A stretch of DNA of 62,992 bases from Streptomyces neyagawaensis (GCF_023516595.1 NZ_JAMGBG010000125.1:1-62992), one strand, 5' to 3'; shown: positions 28,194 to 37,136, numbered from the stretch's first letter. Notes: generated by a model from the sequence alone, not told the origin. Numbers and translations: made by a program.

Positions 28194-29384
28194 ATGCCTG
28201 ATCAACACCCCCCACTCCCCTACCCCTTCGCCCCACGTGGCCTCGACCTCGACCCCGGGTACGCGGAGTTGCGCGAACGCGCACCGGCCCGTATCCGCAT
28301 GCCGTACGGCGACGACGCCTGGCTGGTCACCCGGTACGAGGACGTGCGGACGGTCCTGGCCGACCCGCGGTTCAGCCTGGCCGCCTCGATGGACCGGGAC
28401 CAGCCGCGGATGCGCCCGGTGACCCGTACCGGCGCCGGTCTGTTCTCCACGGAGCCGCCCGAGCACACCCGGCTCCGCTCGCTGGTGGCACGGCAGTTCA
28501 GCGCCCGCCGGGTCGAGCCGCTGCGCGCACGGGCCGGGGAACTGGCCGACGAGCTGATCGACGGGATGGTGGCCGCGGGCCAACCGGCGGACCTGGTCGA
28601 GGACTTCGCCATCCCCATGCCGACCACCATCATCTGCGAGGTGCTCGGCATCCCCGCCAAGGACCACCGGATGCTCTGGCACTGGGCGGAGACGGTGCTC
28701 TCCGCCATCACCCCCCAGGAAGCGCTCGCCACCGAGGGCCGGGACTTCATGGAGTACATGGTCGGCGTGCTGGAGCTACGCGACCGCGAGCCGGGCGACG
28801 ACCTGCTCACCACCCTGGTCCGGGCCTGCCGCGAGGAGGGCCTGATCAGCGAGGAGGAGCTGCTGTCGATCGCCTGCGACCTGCTGATCGCCGGCTTCGT
28901 CTCCACCACCAACCAGATCGGCAACTTCTTCCACCAACTCCTGGTACACCCACAGGAGTTGGTGCGGCTACGGGAGCACCCCGAGTGGATCCCGAAGGCC
29001 GTCGAGGAGCTGATGCGCTACGTGCCGCTGCTCACCGGCTTCAATCTGGCACGGTACGTGACCGCCGATGTCGAGCTGGGCGGCATCACGATCCGGGCCG
29101 GCGAGGCGGTGATGATCGCCACCGCCGCCGCCAACCGCGACCCGGAGGTGTTCCGGGAGCCGGAGCGCCTCGTCATGGACCGCGGGGCCAACCCGCACAT
29201 CGGCTTCGGCCACGGCGTGCACTACTGCGTCGGCGCCCATCTCGCCCGGCTGGAGCTCCAGGTGGCGATCGAGCGGGTGCTGCACCGGCTGCCCGGCCTG
29301 CGGCTGGCCGTCCCCGAGAGCGAACTGATCTGGAAGCAGGACGCGATGGTCAACGGTCTCCAAGCGCTCCCGGTCGCCTGGTGA
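28194..29384 (+). CDS. Cytochrome P450 of the PTM cluster
   Basis: 396 residues from the ATG at 28194 (AAAGGAACGG upstream). The frame is open 150 codons further 5', but that part is antisense-like and overlaps the synthase gene. Heme loop FGHGVHYCVGAHLARLE with Cys345; ExxR in EELMRYVPL. The I-helix reads AGFVSTTNQ (A233-T239), so the usual acid of AGx(D/E)T is Val236. Type I bacterial P450; redox partners are not in the window. It lies 109 bases after the synthase gene, and its stop overlaps the flavoprotein start (GTGA). PTM P450s (FtdF, IkaD, the clifednamide CftA) oxidise the finished ring system by epoxidation, hydroxylation or ketone formation; which applies here cannot be told from sequence. 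Confidence 0.88.
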   Translation: MPDQHPPLPYPFAPRGLDLDPGYAELRERAPARIRMPYGDDAWLVTRYEDVRTVLADPRFSLAASMDRDQPRMRPVTRTGAGLFSTEPPEHTRLRSLVARQFSARRVEPLRARAGELADELIDGMVAAGQPADLVEDFAIPMPTTIICEVLGIPAKDHRMLWHWAETVLSAITPQEALATEGRDFMEYMVGVLELRDREPGDDLLTTLVRACREEGLISEEELLSIACDLLIAGFVSTTNQIGNFFHQLLVHPQELVRLREHPEWIPKAVEELMRYVPLLTGFNLARYVTADVELGGITIRAGEAVMIATAAANRDPEVFREPERLVMDRGANPHIGFGHGVHYCVGAHLARLELQVAIERVLHRLPGLRLAVPESELIWKQDAMVNGLQALPVAW

Positions 29385-31129
29385 CCGGGCACAGCGGCCG
29401 TCGCCGTGAGTCGATGATCATCATCGGCGGTGGTCTGGGCGGTCTCTCCACCGGCTGCTACGCCCGGATGAACGGCTACCGGACCCGGATCTTCGAGATG
29501 CACGAGATCCCCGGCGGCTCGTGCACCGGCTGGGACCGCAGCGACTTCACCTTCGACTGGTGCGTCAGCTGGCTCCTCGGGAACGGTCCGGGCAACGAGA
29601 TGTACCAGATCTGGCTCGAACTGGGCGCGCTCCAGGGCAAGGAGATGCGGCACTTCGACGTGTTCAACATCGTCCGGGGCCGGGACGGCCGGGCGGTCCG
29701 CTTCTACTCCGACCCGGACCGGCTCCAGGCGCACCTGCTCACCGTCTCCCCGGCCGACGCGGCGCCCATCCGGGAGTTCTGCGCGGGCATCCGCACGTTC
29801 CGCAAGGCGCTGGCGGTCTACCCGTTCCTCAAGCCGGTCGGGTTGATGGGCCGGTGGGAGCGGTGGCGGATGATGGCCTCCTTCGTCCCGTACCTCACCA
29901 CCATCCGCAAGTCGATCACCGTGCTGATGACGGACTACGCGCAGCGGTTCCGCGACCCGCTGCTGCGAGAGGCGTTCAACTTCATCCTCTACGAGAAGCA
30001 TCCGGCGTTCCCGGTGCTGCCGTTCTACTTCCAGCTGGCCTCGCACGCCAATCACGCGGCGGGCGTGCCGGAGGGCGGTTCGCTGGGGCTCGCCCGGTCG
30101 GTCGAGGAGCGGTACCGCAAGCTGGGCGGTGAGATCACCTACAACGCCAGGGTCGAGGAGATCCTGGTCGAACGGGACCGCGCGGTGGGGGTGCGACTGA
30201 GCGACGGCCGGGAGTACCGCTCCGACATCGTGGTCTCGGCGGCCGACGGCCACACCACGGTGATGAAACTGCTGGGCGGCAGGTACCTCAACGACACCTA
30301 CCGCAAGCTCTACACCTCGCTGATCGACCAGCCCGGACAGCTGTCCCCCGGTTACGTCTCCCTCTTCCTGGGGCTGCGCAAGCCCTTCCCGGAGGGCGAC
30401 CCGTGCACCACCTATCTGCTGACGGAACAGCAGGCGAGCGCGCTCACCGGGATCCGCTGCCCGTCGATGAACGTGCAGTTCCGCACCCGGCACTACCCGG
30501 AGCTGGCGCCGCGCGAGTCCACCGTGGTGTTCGCGACGTACTTCTCGGACATCGGCCCCTGGCGGGAGCTGCACCAGGGGCCGGAACGGTCCTCGCGGGT
30601 CCGGCGCGGTCAGGAGCTGCACACCCTGCCGGTCCGGCACGGCAGGGACTATGTGACCGCCAAGCGGGAGGTCCGCAACGGCATCGTCTCCTTCCTGGAC
30701 GAGCGGTTCCCTGGTTTCAAGGACGCGGTGGCCGTCGCCGACGTCTCCACCCCGCTGACCCAGGTCCGCTACACGGGCGTCTACGACGGCACGTTCCCCG
30801 GCTGGAACCCGTTCGTGGAGGGCGCGGAGACGGTGGAGGAGGAGATCAAGCGCAGCGGCCCGGTCCTGCCCGGGCTGTCGGACTTCTACCTCTCCGGGGT
30901 CTGGGCGACCATCGGCGGCCTGATCCGGGCGGCCGCCGCGGGCCGGCACGTCATGCAGTTCATCTGCCGGGACGACGGTGTGGAGTTCACCGCCGACATC
31001 GACCGGAGCGCCCCGCCCCCGACGCATGTGGTCATCCCGGTCGGCGGTCCGCCCCGGCAAACGCGGGCCGCCGACGGGGGCGGTACGACGAGCGATCCCT
31101 CGAACACCGAGACAGGAGCCCTGACATGA
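29381..31129 (+). CDS. ikaB: Phytoene-dehydrogenase-like FAD oxidoreductase, PTM ring-forming enzyme
   Basis: 582 residues from the GTG at 29381, which overlaps the P450 stop by four bases; the ATG at 29414 is an alternative start, giving a first residue just before the FAD motif. The dinucleotide site is IIIGGGLGGLSTGCYARMNG (about 13-32), followed by RIFEMHEIPGGSCTGW, as in carotenoid-desaturase-type flavoproteins. The C-terminal FAD-binding part is LSGVWATIGGLIRAAAAGRH. IkaB-type enzymes carry out the first reductive cyclisations of the polyene tetramate. Only one such enzyme is present; 5-5-6 PTM clusters (frontalamide, HSAF) carry two or more. The 45-residue tail is Gly/Thr-rich. The stop overlaps the next ATG (ATGA), so P450, flavoprotein and reductase are translated as a coupled set. 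Confidence 0.87.
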   Translation: MTGHSGRRRESMIIIGGGLGGLSTGCYARMNGYRTRIFEMHEIPGGSCTGWDRSDFTFDWCVSWLLGNGPGNEMYQIWLELGALQGKEMRHFDVFNIVRGRDGRAVRFYSDPDRLQAHLLTVSPADAAPIREFCAGIRTFRKALAVYPFLKPVGLMGRWERWRMMASFVPYLTTIRKSITVLMTDYAQRFRDPLLREAFNFILYEKHPAFPVLPFYFQLASHANHAAGVPEGGSLGLARSVEERYRKLGGEITYNARVEEILVERDRAVGVRLSDGREYRSDIVVSAADGHTTVMKLLGGRYLNDTYRKLYTSLIDQPGQLSPGYVSLFLGLRKPFPEGDPCTTYLLTEQQASALTGIRCPSMNVQFRTRHYPELAPRESTVVFATYFSDIGPWRELHQGPERSSRVRRGQELHTLPVRHGRDYVTAKREVRNGIVSFLDERFPGFKDAVAVADVSTPLTQVRYTGVYDGTFPGWNPFVEGAETVEEEIKRSGPVLPGLSDFYLSGVWATIGGLIRAAAAGRHVMQFICRDDGVEFTADIDRSAPPPTHVVIPVGGPPRQTRAADGGGTTSDPSNTETGALT

Positions 31130-32184
31130 GGATCGAGAAGTGGGTCGTCCGTGAGCACCTCGGCGGGGTCCCGGACGTGGACCGGATCTACGAGAAGGTG
31201 GTGGAGGACGTCGAGATCGCCCTCCGCCCCGACGAGATGCTGTTCCGCACGCGGTACGTGTCGGTCGACCCGTATCAGAACGGGCTGGCGCTGGAGACGC
31301 CGATCGGGCACCCCATGGGCGCGGACTCGATCATGGAGGTGCTGGAGGCGGGGCCGGAGGCGGCGTTCGAGGTCGGTGACCTGGTGCAGGGCTTCGGCGG
31401 TTGGCGCAGCCATGTGGTCCACAACGGCGCCGAGGAGGTGTGGCGGACGGGCACCTTCCCGATGGTGTTCCCGGCCTACCGCCGACTCGACCCGGAGTGG
31501 TACGACGAGCGGCTGCCGCTGTCCACCGCGCTCGGCGTCATGGGCGCGCCCGGGATGACCGCGTGGGGCACCCTCACCCGGTTCATGACCGTACGGCCCG
31601 GTGACACGGTGGTGGTCAGCGCCGCATCCGGCTCGGTCGGCACGCTGGTGGGCCAGTTGGCCCGGCGGGCGGGTGCCGCCCGGGTGGTGGGCACCACCGC
31701 CTCACCGGGCAAGGTCGAGTATCTGCGCGGGCTCGGCTTCGACGAGGTGGTGCTCTACGCACAGGCCGACGACGCGGAGAAGGTACGGCAGGAGCTGCTG
31801 CTCGCCGCGCCCGACGGGGTCGACCGGTACTTCGACAACCTGGGCGGAACCATCACCGACGCGGTGTTCACCATGCTCAACGTGGACAGCCAGGTGGCCG
31901 TCTGCTGGCAGTGGGCCACCACCGTGAACGGCGAACTGACCGGGCCACGGCTGCTGCCGTACATCATGTTCCCGCGCACCACGATCCGCGGCATCTTCGC
32001 CCAGGAGTGGTTCCACGAGCCGCTGTTGACGCGGATGCACCAGGAGCTCGGAGGTCTCGTCCGCGACGGTGAGATCCAGTACCACCAGACCGTGCACCAG
32101 GGCTTCGACGCGATCCCGCACGCGTACCGCAGCCTCTATGTGAACCGGGAGGGGAACCGGGGCAAGGTGCTGGTCCAGGTCTGA
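31126..32184 (+). CDS. ikaC: NADP-dependent medium-chain oxidoreductase, PTM inner-ring cyclase
   Basis: 352 residues, zinc-independent medium-chain dehydrogenase/reductase of the leukotriene-B4-dehydrogenase (2-alkenal reductase) group. N-terminal RTRYVSVDPYQNG, PGMTAWGTL (about 142), Rossmann motif SAASGSVGTLVGQLA (about 163-177), and the C-terminal QEWFHEPL characteristic of the subgroup. In ikarugamycin biosynthesis IkaC reduces a conjugated double bond and closes the inner five-membered ring by Michael-type addition. The ATG at 31126 overlaps the previous stop, with AGGAG nine bases upstream. It is the last gene of the cluster; a hairpin follows at 32225. Together with one flavoprotein it gives the minimal ikarugamycin-type cyclisation set. 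Confidence 0.88.
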   Translation: MRIEKWVVREHLGGVPDVDRIYEKVVEDVEIALRPDEMLFRTRYVSVDPYQNGLALETPIGHPMGADSIMEVLEAGPEAAFEVGDLVQGFGGWRSHVVHNGAEEVWRTGTFPMVFPAYRRLDPEWYDERLPLSTALGVMGAPGMTAWGTLTRFMTVRPGDTVVVSAASGSVGTLVGQLARRAGAARVVGTTASPGKVEYLRGLGFDEVVLYAQADDAEKVRQELLLAAPDGVDRYFDNLGGTITDAVFTMLNVDSQVAVCWQWATTVNGELTGPRLLPYIMFPRTTIRGIFAQEWFHEPLLTRMHQELGGLVRDGEIQYHQTVHQGFDAIPHAYRSLYVNREGNRGKVLVQV

Positions 32185-32224
32185 CCGAGCCCGCGGGAGC
32201 GACGGAACAGAGCACGGGCGGCGG

Positions 32225-32260
32225 GGAGGCCGTTCTCCCACCGAGGGGACAACGGCCTCC
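32225..32260. terminator. Hairpin between the convergent PTM and sugar-transport operons
   Basis: GGAGGCCGTT (32225-32234) pairs with AACGGCCTCC (32251-32260), and an inner CTCCC/GGGG pairing extends the stem imperfectly. It lies 41 bases after the last PTM gene (plus strand) and 25 bases beyond the end of the ATPase gene (minus strand), so it can end both transcripts. Confidence 0.7.
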
Positions 32261-32284
32261 GACCGGGCTGCGACACCGGCGCCG

Positions 32285-33472
32285 TCAGTCCACCCGTTCC
32301 GGATGCGTGAGGTTCGCTCCGCTCGCCGGGTCGAACACATGGGCCTTGGCCATGTCGACCCGCAACTCCGTGGGCTGACCCTCACGCGCACGTGTGGCGG
32401 CGTCCAGACGGGCCACGATCTGACGGGTGTCGGCGCCGGTGTCGCGCAGACCCGAGTCCTTGGCGAGCTCCTCCAACTCGGCGGTCGTCGCGGGCCCGCC
32501 CTCCGCGGTGAAGTAGACGTACACATCCGAGCCCAGCGACTCCAGTACCTCCACGGTGGCGGTGAAGACCGGGCTCGTGCGGTCCCGTTCGTGGGACAGG
32601 GCCGCGTCCTCGAACGCCTCCGGCCGCAGCCCGATGATGACCTCGCGAGGCGCGTTCTGCTCCTCCAGCGCCCGTCTCGTACGGTCGTCGAGGGGCAGGT
32701 CGCCCACGGGTGAGCGCAGGGCACCGCCCTCGAAGGTGGCGTTCAGGAAGTTCATGGCCGGGGAACCGATGAAGCCCGCGACGAAGATGTTGCGCGGCAG
32801 GTCGTACAACTCGGCAGGTGTCCCGATCTGCTGGACCAGGCCCTGTCGCATGACCACGACCCGGTCGCCGAGGGTCATCGCCTCGGTCTGGTCGTGGGTG
32901 ACGTACACGGTGGTCGTACCGAGGCGCCGCTGCAGCCGGGAGATCTGGGTGCGCATCTGCACCCGGAGTTTGGCATCGAGGTTGGACAGCGGCTCGTCCA
33001 TCAGGAACGCCTTGGGATCACGGACGATCGCCCGTCCCATGGCCACCCGCTGACGCTGACCGCCCGAGAGGTTGGCGGGCTTGCGGTCCAGGTGCTCGGT
33101 CAGATCGAGGATCTGCGCGGCTTCCGTGACCTTGGCGTCGATGGTCGCCTTGTCCACCTTGGCCAGGCGCAACGGGAAGCCCATGTTCTCCCGGACGCTC
33201 ATGTGCGGGTAGAGGGCGTAGCTCTGGAAGACCATGGCGACGTCGCGTTCCTTGGGAGCGAGGTCGTTGACGACGCGGTCTCCGATGCGGAGGGTGCCCT
33301 CGGTGATGTCCTCCAGGCCGGCGATCATGTTCAGTGTGGTGGACTTGCCGCATCCCGACGGACCGACCAGGATCACGAACTCGCCGTCGGCGATCTCGAG
33401 GTCCACGTCCTTGACGGCGAGGGACCCGTCGGGAAAGCGCTTGGTGACTCCCTCGAGGATGATCTCGGCCAT
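32285..33472 (-). CDS. sugC: ABC sugar importer ATPase (UgpC/MsmK/SugC type)
   Basis: 395 residues from the ATG at 33472 with AAGGAGG 10 bases upstream; the longer open frame has no site. Walker A VGPSGCGKST (about 36), Q-loop FQSYALYPHMSV, signature LSGGQRQR (about 136), Walker B LMDEPLSNLDA, switch His VTHDQTEAM. Residues 240-395 are the MalK-type regulatory/TOBE domain (VIIGLRPEAFE). It powers the two permeases encoded just upstream. The set resembles mycobacterial LpqY-SugABC. MalK-type ATPases may also serve other sugar transporters. Last gene of the operon. Confidence 0.85.
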   Translation of the reverse strand: MAEIILEGVTKRFPDGSLAVKDVDLEIADGEFVILVGPSGCGKSTTLNMIAGLEDITEGTLRIGDRVVNDLAPKERDVAMVFQSYALYPHMSVRENMGFPLRLAKVDKATIDAKVTEAAQILDLTEHLDRKPANLSGGQRQRVAMGRAIVRDPKAFLMDEPLSNLDAKLRVQMRTQISRLQRRLGTTTVYVTHDQTEAMTLGDRVVVMRQGLVQQIGTPAELYDLPRNIFVAGFIGSPAMNFLNATFEGGALRSPVGDLPLDDRTRRALEEQNAPREVIIGLRPEAFEDAALSHERDRTSPVFTATVEVLESLGSDVYVYFTAEGGPATTAELEELAKDSGLRDTGADTRQIVARLDAATRAREGQPTELRVDMAKAHVFDPASGANLTHPERVD

Positions 33473-33526
33473 GGGTGGTGCCTCCTTGCCTTCATACCTT
33501 GGTCGGGGCATACGCGGTCGGGGAGG

Positions 33527-34360
33527 TCACCCCTTGACCGCCCCTGAGGTCAGCCCGGCGACAATCCGCCGCTGGAAGAGCAGGACGAAGACGATGATCG
33601 GGATGGTGATGACCACGGCGGCCGCGGCGATCGACCCCGTGGGCTGCTGGAACTGGGAGCTCCCGGTGAAGAACGCGATCGCGGCGGGCACGGTGCGCGC
33701 GGACTCGGTGGAGGTCAGCGAGATCGCGAACAGGAAGTCGTTCCAGCAGAAGATGAACACGAGGATGGCCGTGGTGAACACGCCCGGCGCGGCCAGCGGC
33801 ACGATGACCATGCGGAAGGCCTGCGCGGGCGTCGCCCCGTCCACCTTGGCTGCCTTCTCCAGATCCCAGGGGATCTCCCGGAAGAAGGCGGACAGGGTGT
33901 AGATCGCGAGCGGCAGGGAGAACGTCATGTACGGGATGATCAGCCCGATCCAGGTGTCGAAGATCCCGATGATCCGCTCGATGTTGAACAGCGGCGACAC
34001 CAGGGAGATCGGCGGGAACATGGCGATCAGCAACGACATGCCGATGAGGACCCGCTTGCCGGGGAAGCGCAGCCGGGCCACCGCGTAGGCGGCCATGGTG
34101 CCCAGCGCCACCGCGATCACCGTGGCGATCAGGGCGATACCGATCGAGTTGATCAGCGCCCGGGTGAACTCGGAGGTCTCGAAGATGCCCCGGTAGTTCT
34201 CCCAGGTCCAGTCCGTGGGGATGTAGTTGCCGTCCGTCAGGGTGCTGGGGTCCTTGAACGACAGTGCGGCGATCCACCCCACCGGGAACAGGGCGTACAG
34301 CACGACCAGTACGTTCAGGACCCCCCACCGGGCGGCATGTGTCTTTCCCACAGCGGCCAT
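33527..34360 (-). CDS. sugB: ABC sugar importer permease (MalG/SugB type)
   Basis: 277 residues with six predicted membrane helices. The ATPase-contact EAA loop is EKAAKVDGATPAQAFRMVIV (about 190-209). The start ATG at 34360 overlaps the stop of the other permease by one base (TGATG). The frame extends far upstream only as a shadow. A MalG-type signature is also seen in the C-terminal SIAAAAVVITIPIIV and the end RRIVAGLTSGAVKG. With the partner permease it forms the translocation pore. The order lpqY, sugA, sugB, sugC on the minus strand is that of the trehalose-recycling transporter. Confidence 0.85.
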   Translation of the reverse strand: MAAVGKTHAARWGVLNVLVVLYALFPVGWIAALSFKDPSTLTDGNYIPTDWTWENYRGIFETSEFTRALINSIGIALIATVIAVALGTMAAYAVARLRFPGKRVLIGMSLLIAMFPPISLVSPLFNIERIIGIFDTWIGLIIPYMTFSLPLAIYTLSAFFREIPWDLEKAAKVDGATPAQAFRMVIVPLAAPGVFTTAILVFIFCWNDFLFAISLTSTESARTVPAAIAFFTGSSQFQQPTGSIAAAAVVITIPIIVFVLLFQRRIVAGLTSGAVKG

Positions 34361-35319
34361 CAGCGCTTCACCTCCGCGCCGGGTGCGGCAGCGCCGAACA
34401 GTTTGACGAAGGTGAAGGCGATGATCCCGACGCAGATGAAGATCAGGACCGAGATCGCCGAGCCGATGCCCAGGTTCAGCGCGGTGAACAGGTTGTCGTA
34501 CCCGAGGATCGACACCGAGCCGGTTCCCTGGGCTCCCGCGGTCAGGATGTAGATGTTGTCGAAGATCCGGAACGCGTCGAGGGTGCGGAAGAGCAGTGCC
34601 ACCAGGATGGCCGGTTTCATCAGCGGCAGCATGATCCTGGTGAAGCGCTGCCAGGCGGTGGCACCGTCCACCATGGCCGCTCTCAGGGTCTCCTCGGGGA
34701 CCAGCGCGAGGCCCGCGAGCAGCAGCAGGGCCATGAACGGCGTCGTCTTCCACACCTCGGCGAGGATGATCAGCCAGAGGGCGGGCCACTGTTCGGTCAG
34801 GGGAGCGTCCCCCTGGGGCAGCAGCTCGGCCAGATATCCGAGGTCGGGGGTCCACGCGTACTGCCAGGAGAAGGCGGCCACCACGGTGACGATCCCGTAC
34901 GGGATGAGGACCGACGTGCGGACGACGCCTCGCCAGAAGATCGTGCGGTGCATCACGAGGGCGAGCCCCATTCCGAGGACCAGTTCGATCGCCACGGACA
35001 CGGCGGTGATGAACAACGTGACCCAGAAGGCGTCCCACCAGAACGGAGAGGTCAGCACCGCCCCGTAGTTGCTCAGCCCCACGAACTCCGCCCGTCCGGG
35101 AAAGCGCAGGTCATAGCGCTGGAGGGACAGGTACATGGCGTATCCGACGGGGTAGGCGGTCACGGCGATCATGACGACGACAGCGGGCGCGCAGAGCAGC
35201 CAGCCGAGCCGGCGCTCCTGTCTGGCGCCCGCCGAGAGCGCTGACCGCTCCGGCTCCGCCCGGCCCGTCTCCGTCCCTGGAGGTGGCGGGGCTCCTGTCG
35301 GTTGCTCCCGCGTGCTCAT
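34360..35319 (-). CDS. sugA: ABC sugar importer permease (MalF/SugA type)
   Basis: 319 residues: a 35-residue charged N-terminus, six membrane helices, and the EAA loop RAAMVDGATAWQRFTRIMLP (about 222-241). The region DNIYILTAGAQGTGSVSILG is typical of SugA-like permeases. It pairs with the next permease, whose start overlaps its stop. The binding-protein gene lies 70 bases upstream. The assignment to the trehalose/maltose family is good; the exact sugar depends on the binding protein. Confidence 0.85.
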   Translation of the reverse strand: MSTREQPTGAPPPPGTETGRAEPERSALSAGARQERRLGWLLCAPAVVVMIAVTAYPVGYAMYLSLQRYDLRFPGRAEFVGLSNYGAVLTSPFWWDAFWVTLFITAVSVAIELVLGMGLALVMHRTIFWRGVVRTSVLIPYGIVTVVAAFSWQYAWTPDLGYLAELLPQGDAPLTEQWPALWLIILAEVWKTTPFMALLLLAGLALVPEETLRAAMVDGATAWQRFTRIMLPLMKPAILVALLFRTLDAFRIFDNIYILTAGAQGTGSVSILGYDNLFTALNLGIGSAISVLIFICVGIIAFTFVKLFGAAAPGAEVKR

Positions 35320-35389
35320 CGCGGGCCGTCCGAGGACGCGACCCGCGCACGGGAGAGCCGACCGGCACAGGGGGGCGGGAGGAGGTGGT

Positions 35390-36652
35390 TCACGGGATCA
35401 CACCCTCGGATCGCAGGGCATCGTCGATCTGTTCCTTGATGGTGTCGACCGAGCTCACGGGGTCGATCCCGGAGGGCGGGGACAGGGTGTGGGAGACCGC
35501 GATCGACACGTTCTGGTAGACCGGGGTGATCGGGCGGACGCTTCCCGCTTCCAGGGCGGCCAGCACGTCCCGGGAGAAGGGGTACTCCTTCATGAACGCG
35601 GGCTCGTCGTACAGGGCGCGCAGGGTGGGGGGTAGACCGCCCTCGAGCGCCGCGGCGAGTTGGTTCTCCCGGTTGCGCAGGCACAGTGCCGCCTCGAAGG
35701 CCAGGTCGGGGTGGCGTGAGTAGGCGCTCACCGCCAGATCGATGCCTCCGATGGTGGGCCGTGCGGGGCGGTCCGCGTCGACCCTGGGGTACGGCGCCCA
35801 GCGGAAGTTCTTGAACAGCTCGGGGTTGTTCGTCTTCATCGACGGATAGACGAACGGGTAGTTGAGCTCGAACGCCGCCGTCCCCGCCTCCATGGCGAGC
35901 CGGTTCTGGTCCTCCATCTGGTTGGGGAGGGAGGGGTCCGCGGCGGAGGAGTCCGCGAGATCACGCATGACCTGCGCGGCCCGGACGGCAGGAGGGCCGA
36001 GGGAGGGCTCGGTCGCACTCGCGTTGAGGATGGTGCCGCCCGCACTGTTGATCAGTGTGTTGAACCAGACGGTCAGGCCCTCGTACTGGGCGCCCTGGAT
36101 CTCCACGAAGTGCGGTTTGCCCTGTCGCGCGAGGGCCTCGGCCATGTCGAGCATCTCGGCCCAGGTCCTGGGCGGCCTGGGCACGAGGTCCTTGCGGTAC
36201 CACAGGAGCTGGGTGTTGGCGTTGTACGGGACGGCGTACAGCTTGCCCTTCCAGGTCGAGGTCTGCAGCGGTACGCGCAGGGTGCCCTCGGTGGCCTGCC
36301 GCTTCGCCGCGCCCGTCCATTCCCGGATCCAGCGCGCCTCGGCGAACTCCGCCGCCCAGGTGACGTCCAGGCCCAGGATGTCGAGGGAGTCGTCCTCGGC
36401 GGCGAGCCGGCGGACGAGCTGCTGGCGCTGGCCGTCCGCGGCACGCGGGAGTTTGTTGTAGCTGATCCGGTAACGCCCGCCCGACGCCCGACTGCACCCG
36501 TCGGCGGCCTTCTGGAGGGCGCCGGAGTCGTCGGGGAAGTTGTACCAGTTGAGGGTGGGCGTACCGGAACCCTCGTCGTCGCCGCATGCGGTGAGCACCG
36601 ACGCCAGCAACGGCAGCACGGCGAACGCCCGGAGCCAGCGCCTCGTGTGCAT
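35390..36652 (-). CDS. lpqY: Sugar-binding lipoprotein of the importer (LpqY-like)
   Basis: 420 residues from the ATG at 36652 (GGAG six bases upstream). Signal peptide RRWLRAFAVLPLLASVLTAC with lipobox LTAC, Cys23 being the lipidated residue. The mature protein is a cluster-B-type solute-binding protein. RYRISYNKLPRAADGQRQQL (about 60-79) and SLDILGLDVTWAAEFAEARW (about 88-107) resemble mycobacterial LpqY, which binds trehalose. It would be anchored on the outer membrane face and deliver sugar to SugAB. In Streptomyces such a system could import trehalose from spores or from outside. A promoter is visible 65 bases upstream. Family 0.9, trehalose specificity about 0.6. Confidence 0.8.
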   Translation of the reverse strand: MHTRRWLRAFAVLPLLASVLTACGDDEGSGTPTLNWYNFPDDSGALQKAADGCSRASGGRYRISYNKLPRAADGQRQQLVRRLAAEDDSLDILGLDVTWAAEFAEARWIREWTGAAKRQATEGTLRVPLQTSTWKGKLYAVPYNANTQLLWYRKDLVPRPPRTWAEMLDMAEALARQGKPHFVEIQGAQYEGLTVWFNTLINSAGGTILNASATEPSLGPPAVRAAQVMRDLADSSAADPSLPNQMEDQNRLAMEAGTAAFELNYPFVYPSMKTNNPELFKNFRWAPYPRVDADRPARPTIGGIDLAVSAYSRHPDLAFEAALCLRNRENQLAAALEGGLPPTLRALYDEPAFMKEYPFSRDVLAALEAGSVRPITPVYQNVSIAVSHTLSPPSGIDPVSSVDTIKEQIDDALRSEGVIP

Positions 36653-36716
36653 GCGCTCCACACCTCGCTTCCGGACGGTGACAGGGGACTCGGACCTCGC
36701 GGTGTTGCCCCTGCGC

Positions 36717-36745
36717 ACACTAAAGACCGCAAACAAGTAGATCAA
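36717..36745 (-). promoter_or_regulatory. Promoter of the sugar importer operon
   Basis: On the minus strand: -35 TTGATC (36745-36740), a 17-base spacer, -10 TAGTGT (36722-36717), about 65 bases before the lpqY-like start. The stretch is clearly more AT-rich than its surroundings. No regulator gene of the LacI or ROK type is adjacent. Confidence 0.5.
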
Positions 36746-36822
36746 GCACATATCGCCACACATCACCCGGCGATTCGTCAGGTCACCCCTTCGACGAACC
36801 CGCGGGCGGGGAGAAATGAGAA

Positions 36823-36852
36823 GGCCGGTTTCGGAAACCTCCGAAACCGGCC
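36823..36852 (-). terminator. Terminator of the first tRNA-Pro gene
   Basis: A perfect 13-bp stem (GGCCGGTTTCGGA with TCCGAAACCGGCC) and loop AACC, 20 bases beyond the tRNA 3' end. A second small hairpin (GACTC-TTTC-GAGTC) directly abuts the tRNA and may mark 3' processing. Confidence 0.75.
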
Positions 36853-36872
36853 CTACCTACGACTCTTTCGAG

Positions 36873-36946
<74 letters not shown>

Positions 36947-37075
36947 TCGCGATCCCCACGGTGCCCGTACTGCCGACTCGTGCTCCGTGTGAACGCGCAG
37001 GTAAACCCTACCCTACATAGCTCGCAGCAGACGGCGAGGTTGTGCAGGGCCGCACCGAGGACGGCCCGAAACGGG

Positions 37076-37107
37076 AGGCCCTGCGGACGACGTCGTCCGC
37101 AGGGCCT
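37076..37107 (-). terminator. Terminator after the fxs operon
   Basis: A fully self-complementary 32-base palindrome centred on GACGTC, with outer arms AGGCCCTGCGGACGA, 29 bases beyond the fxsT stop. It separates the fxs transcript from the downstream tRNA-Pro gene. Confidence 0.8.
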
Positions 37108-37136
37108 TCCGTTGGTGCGTGTGATGTGCGGTGGTG

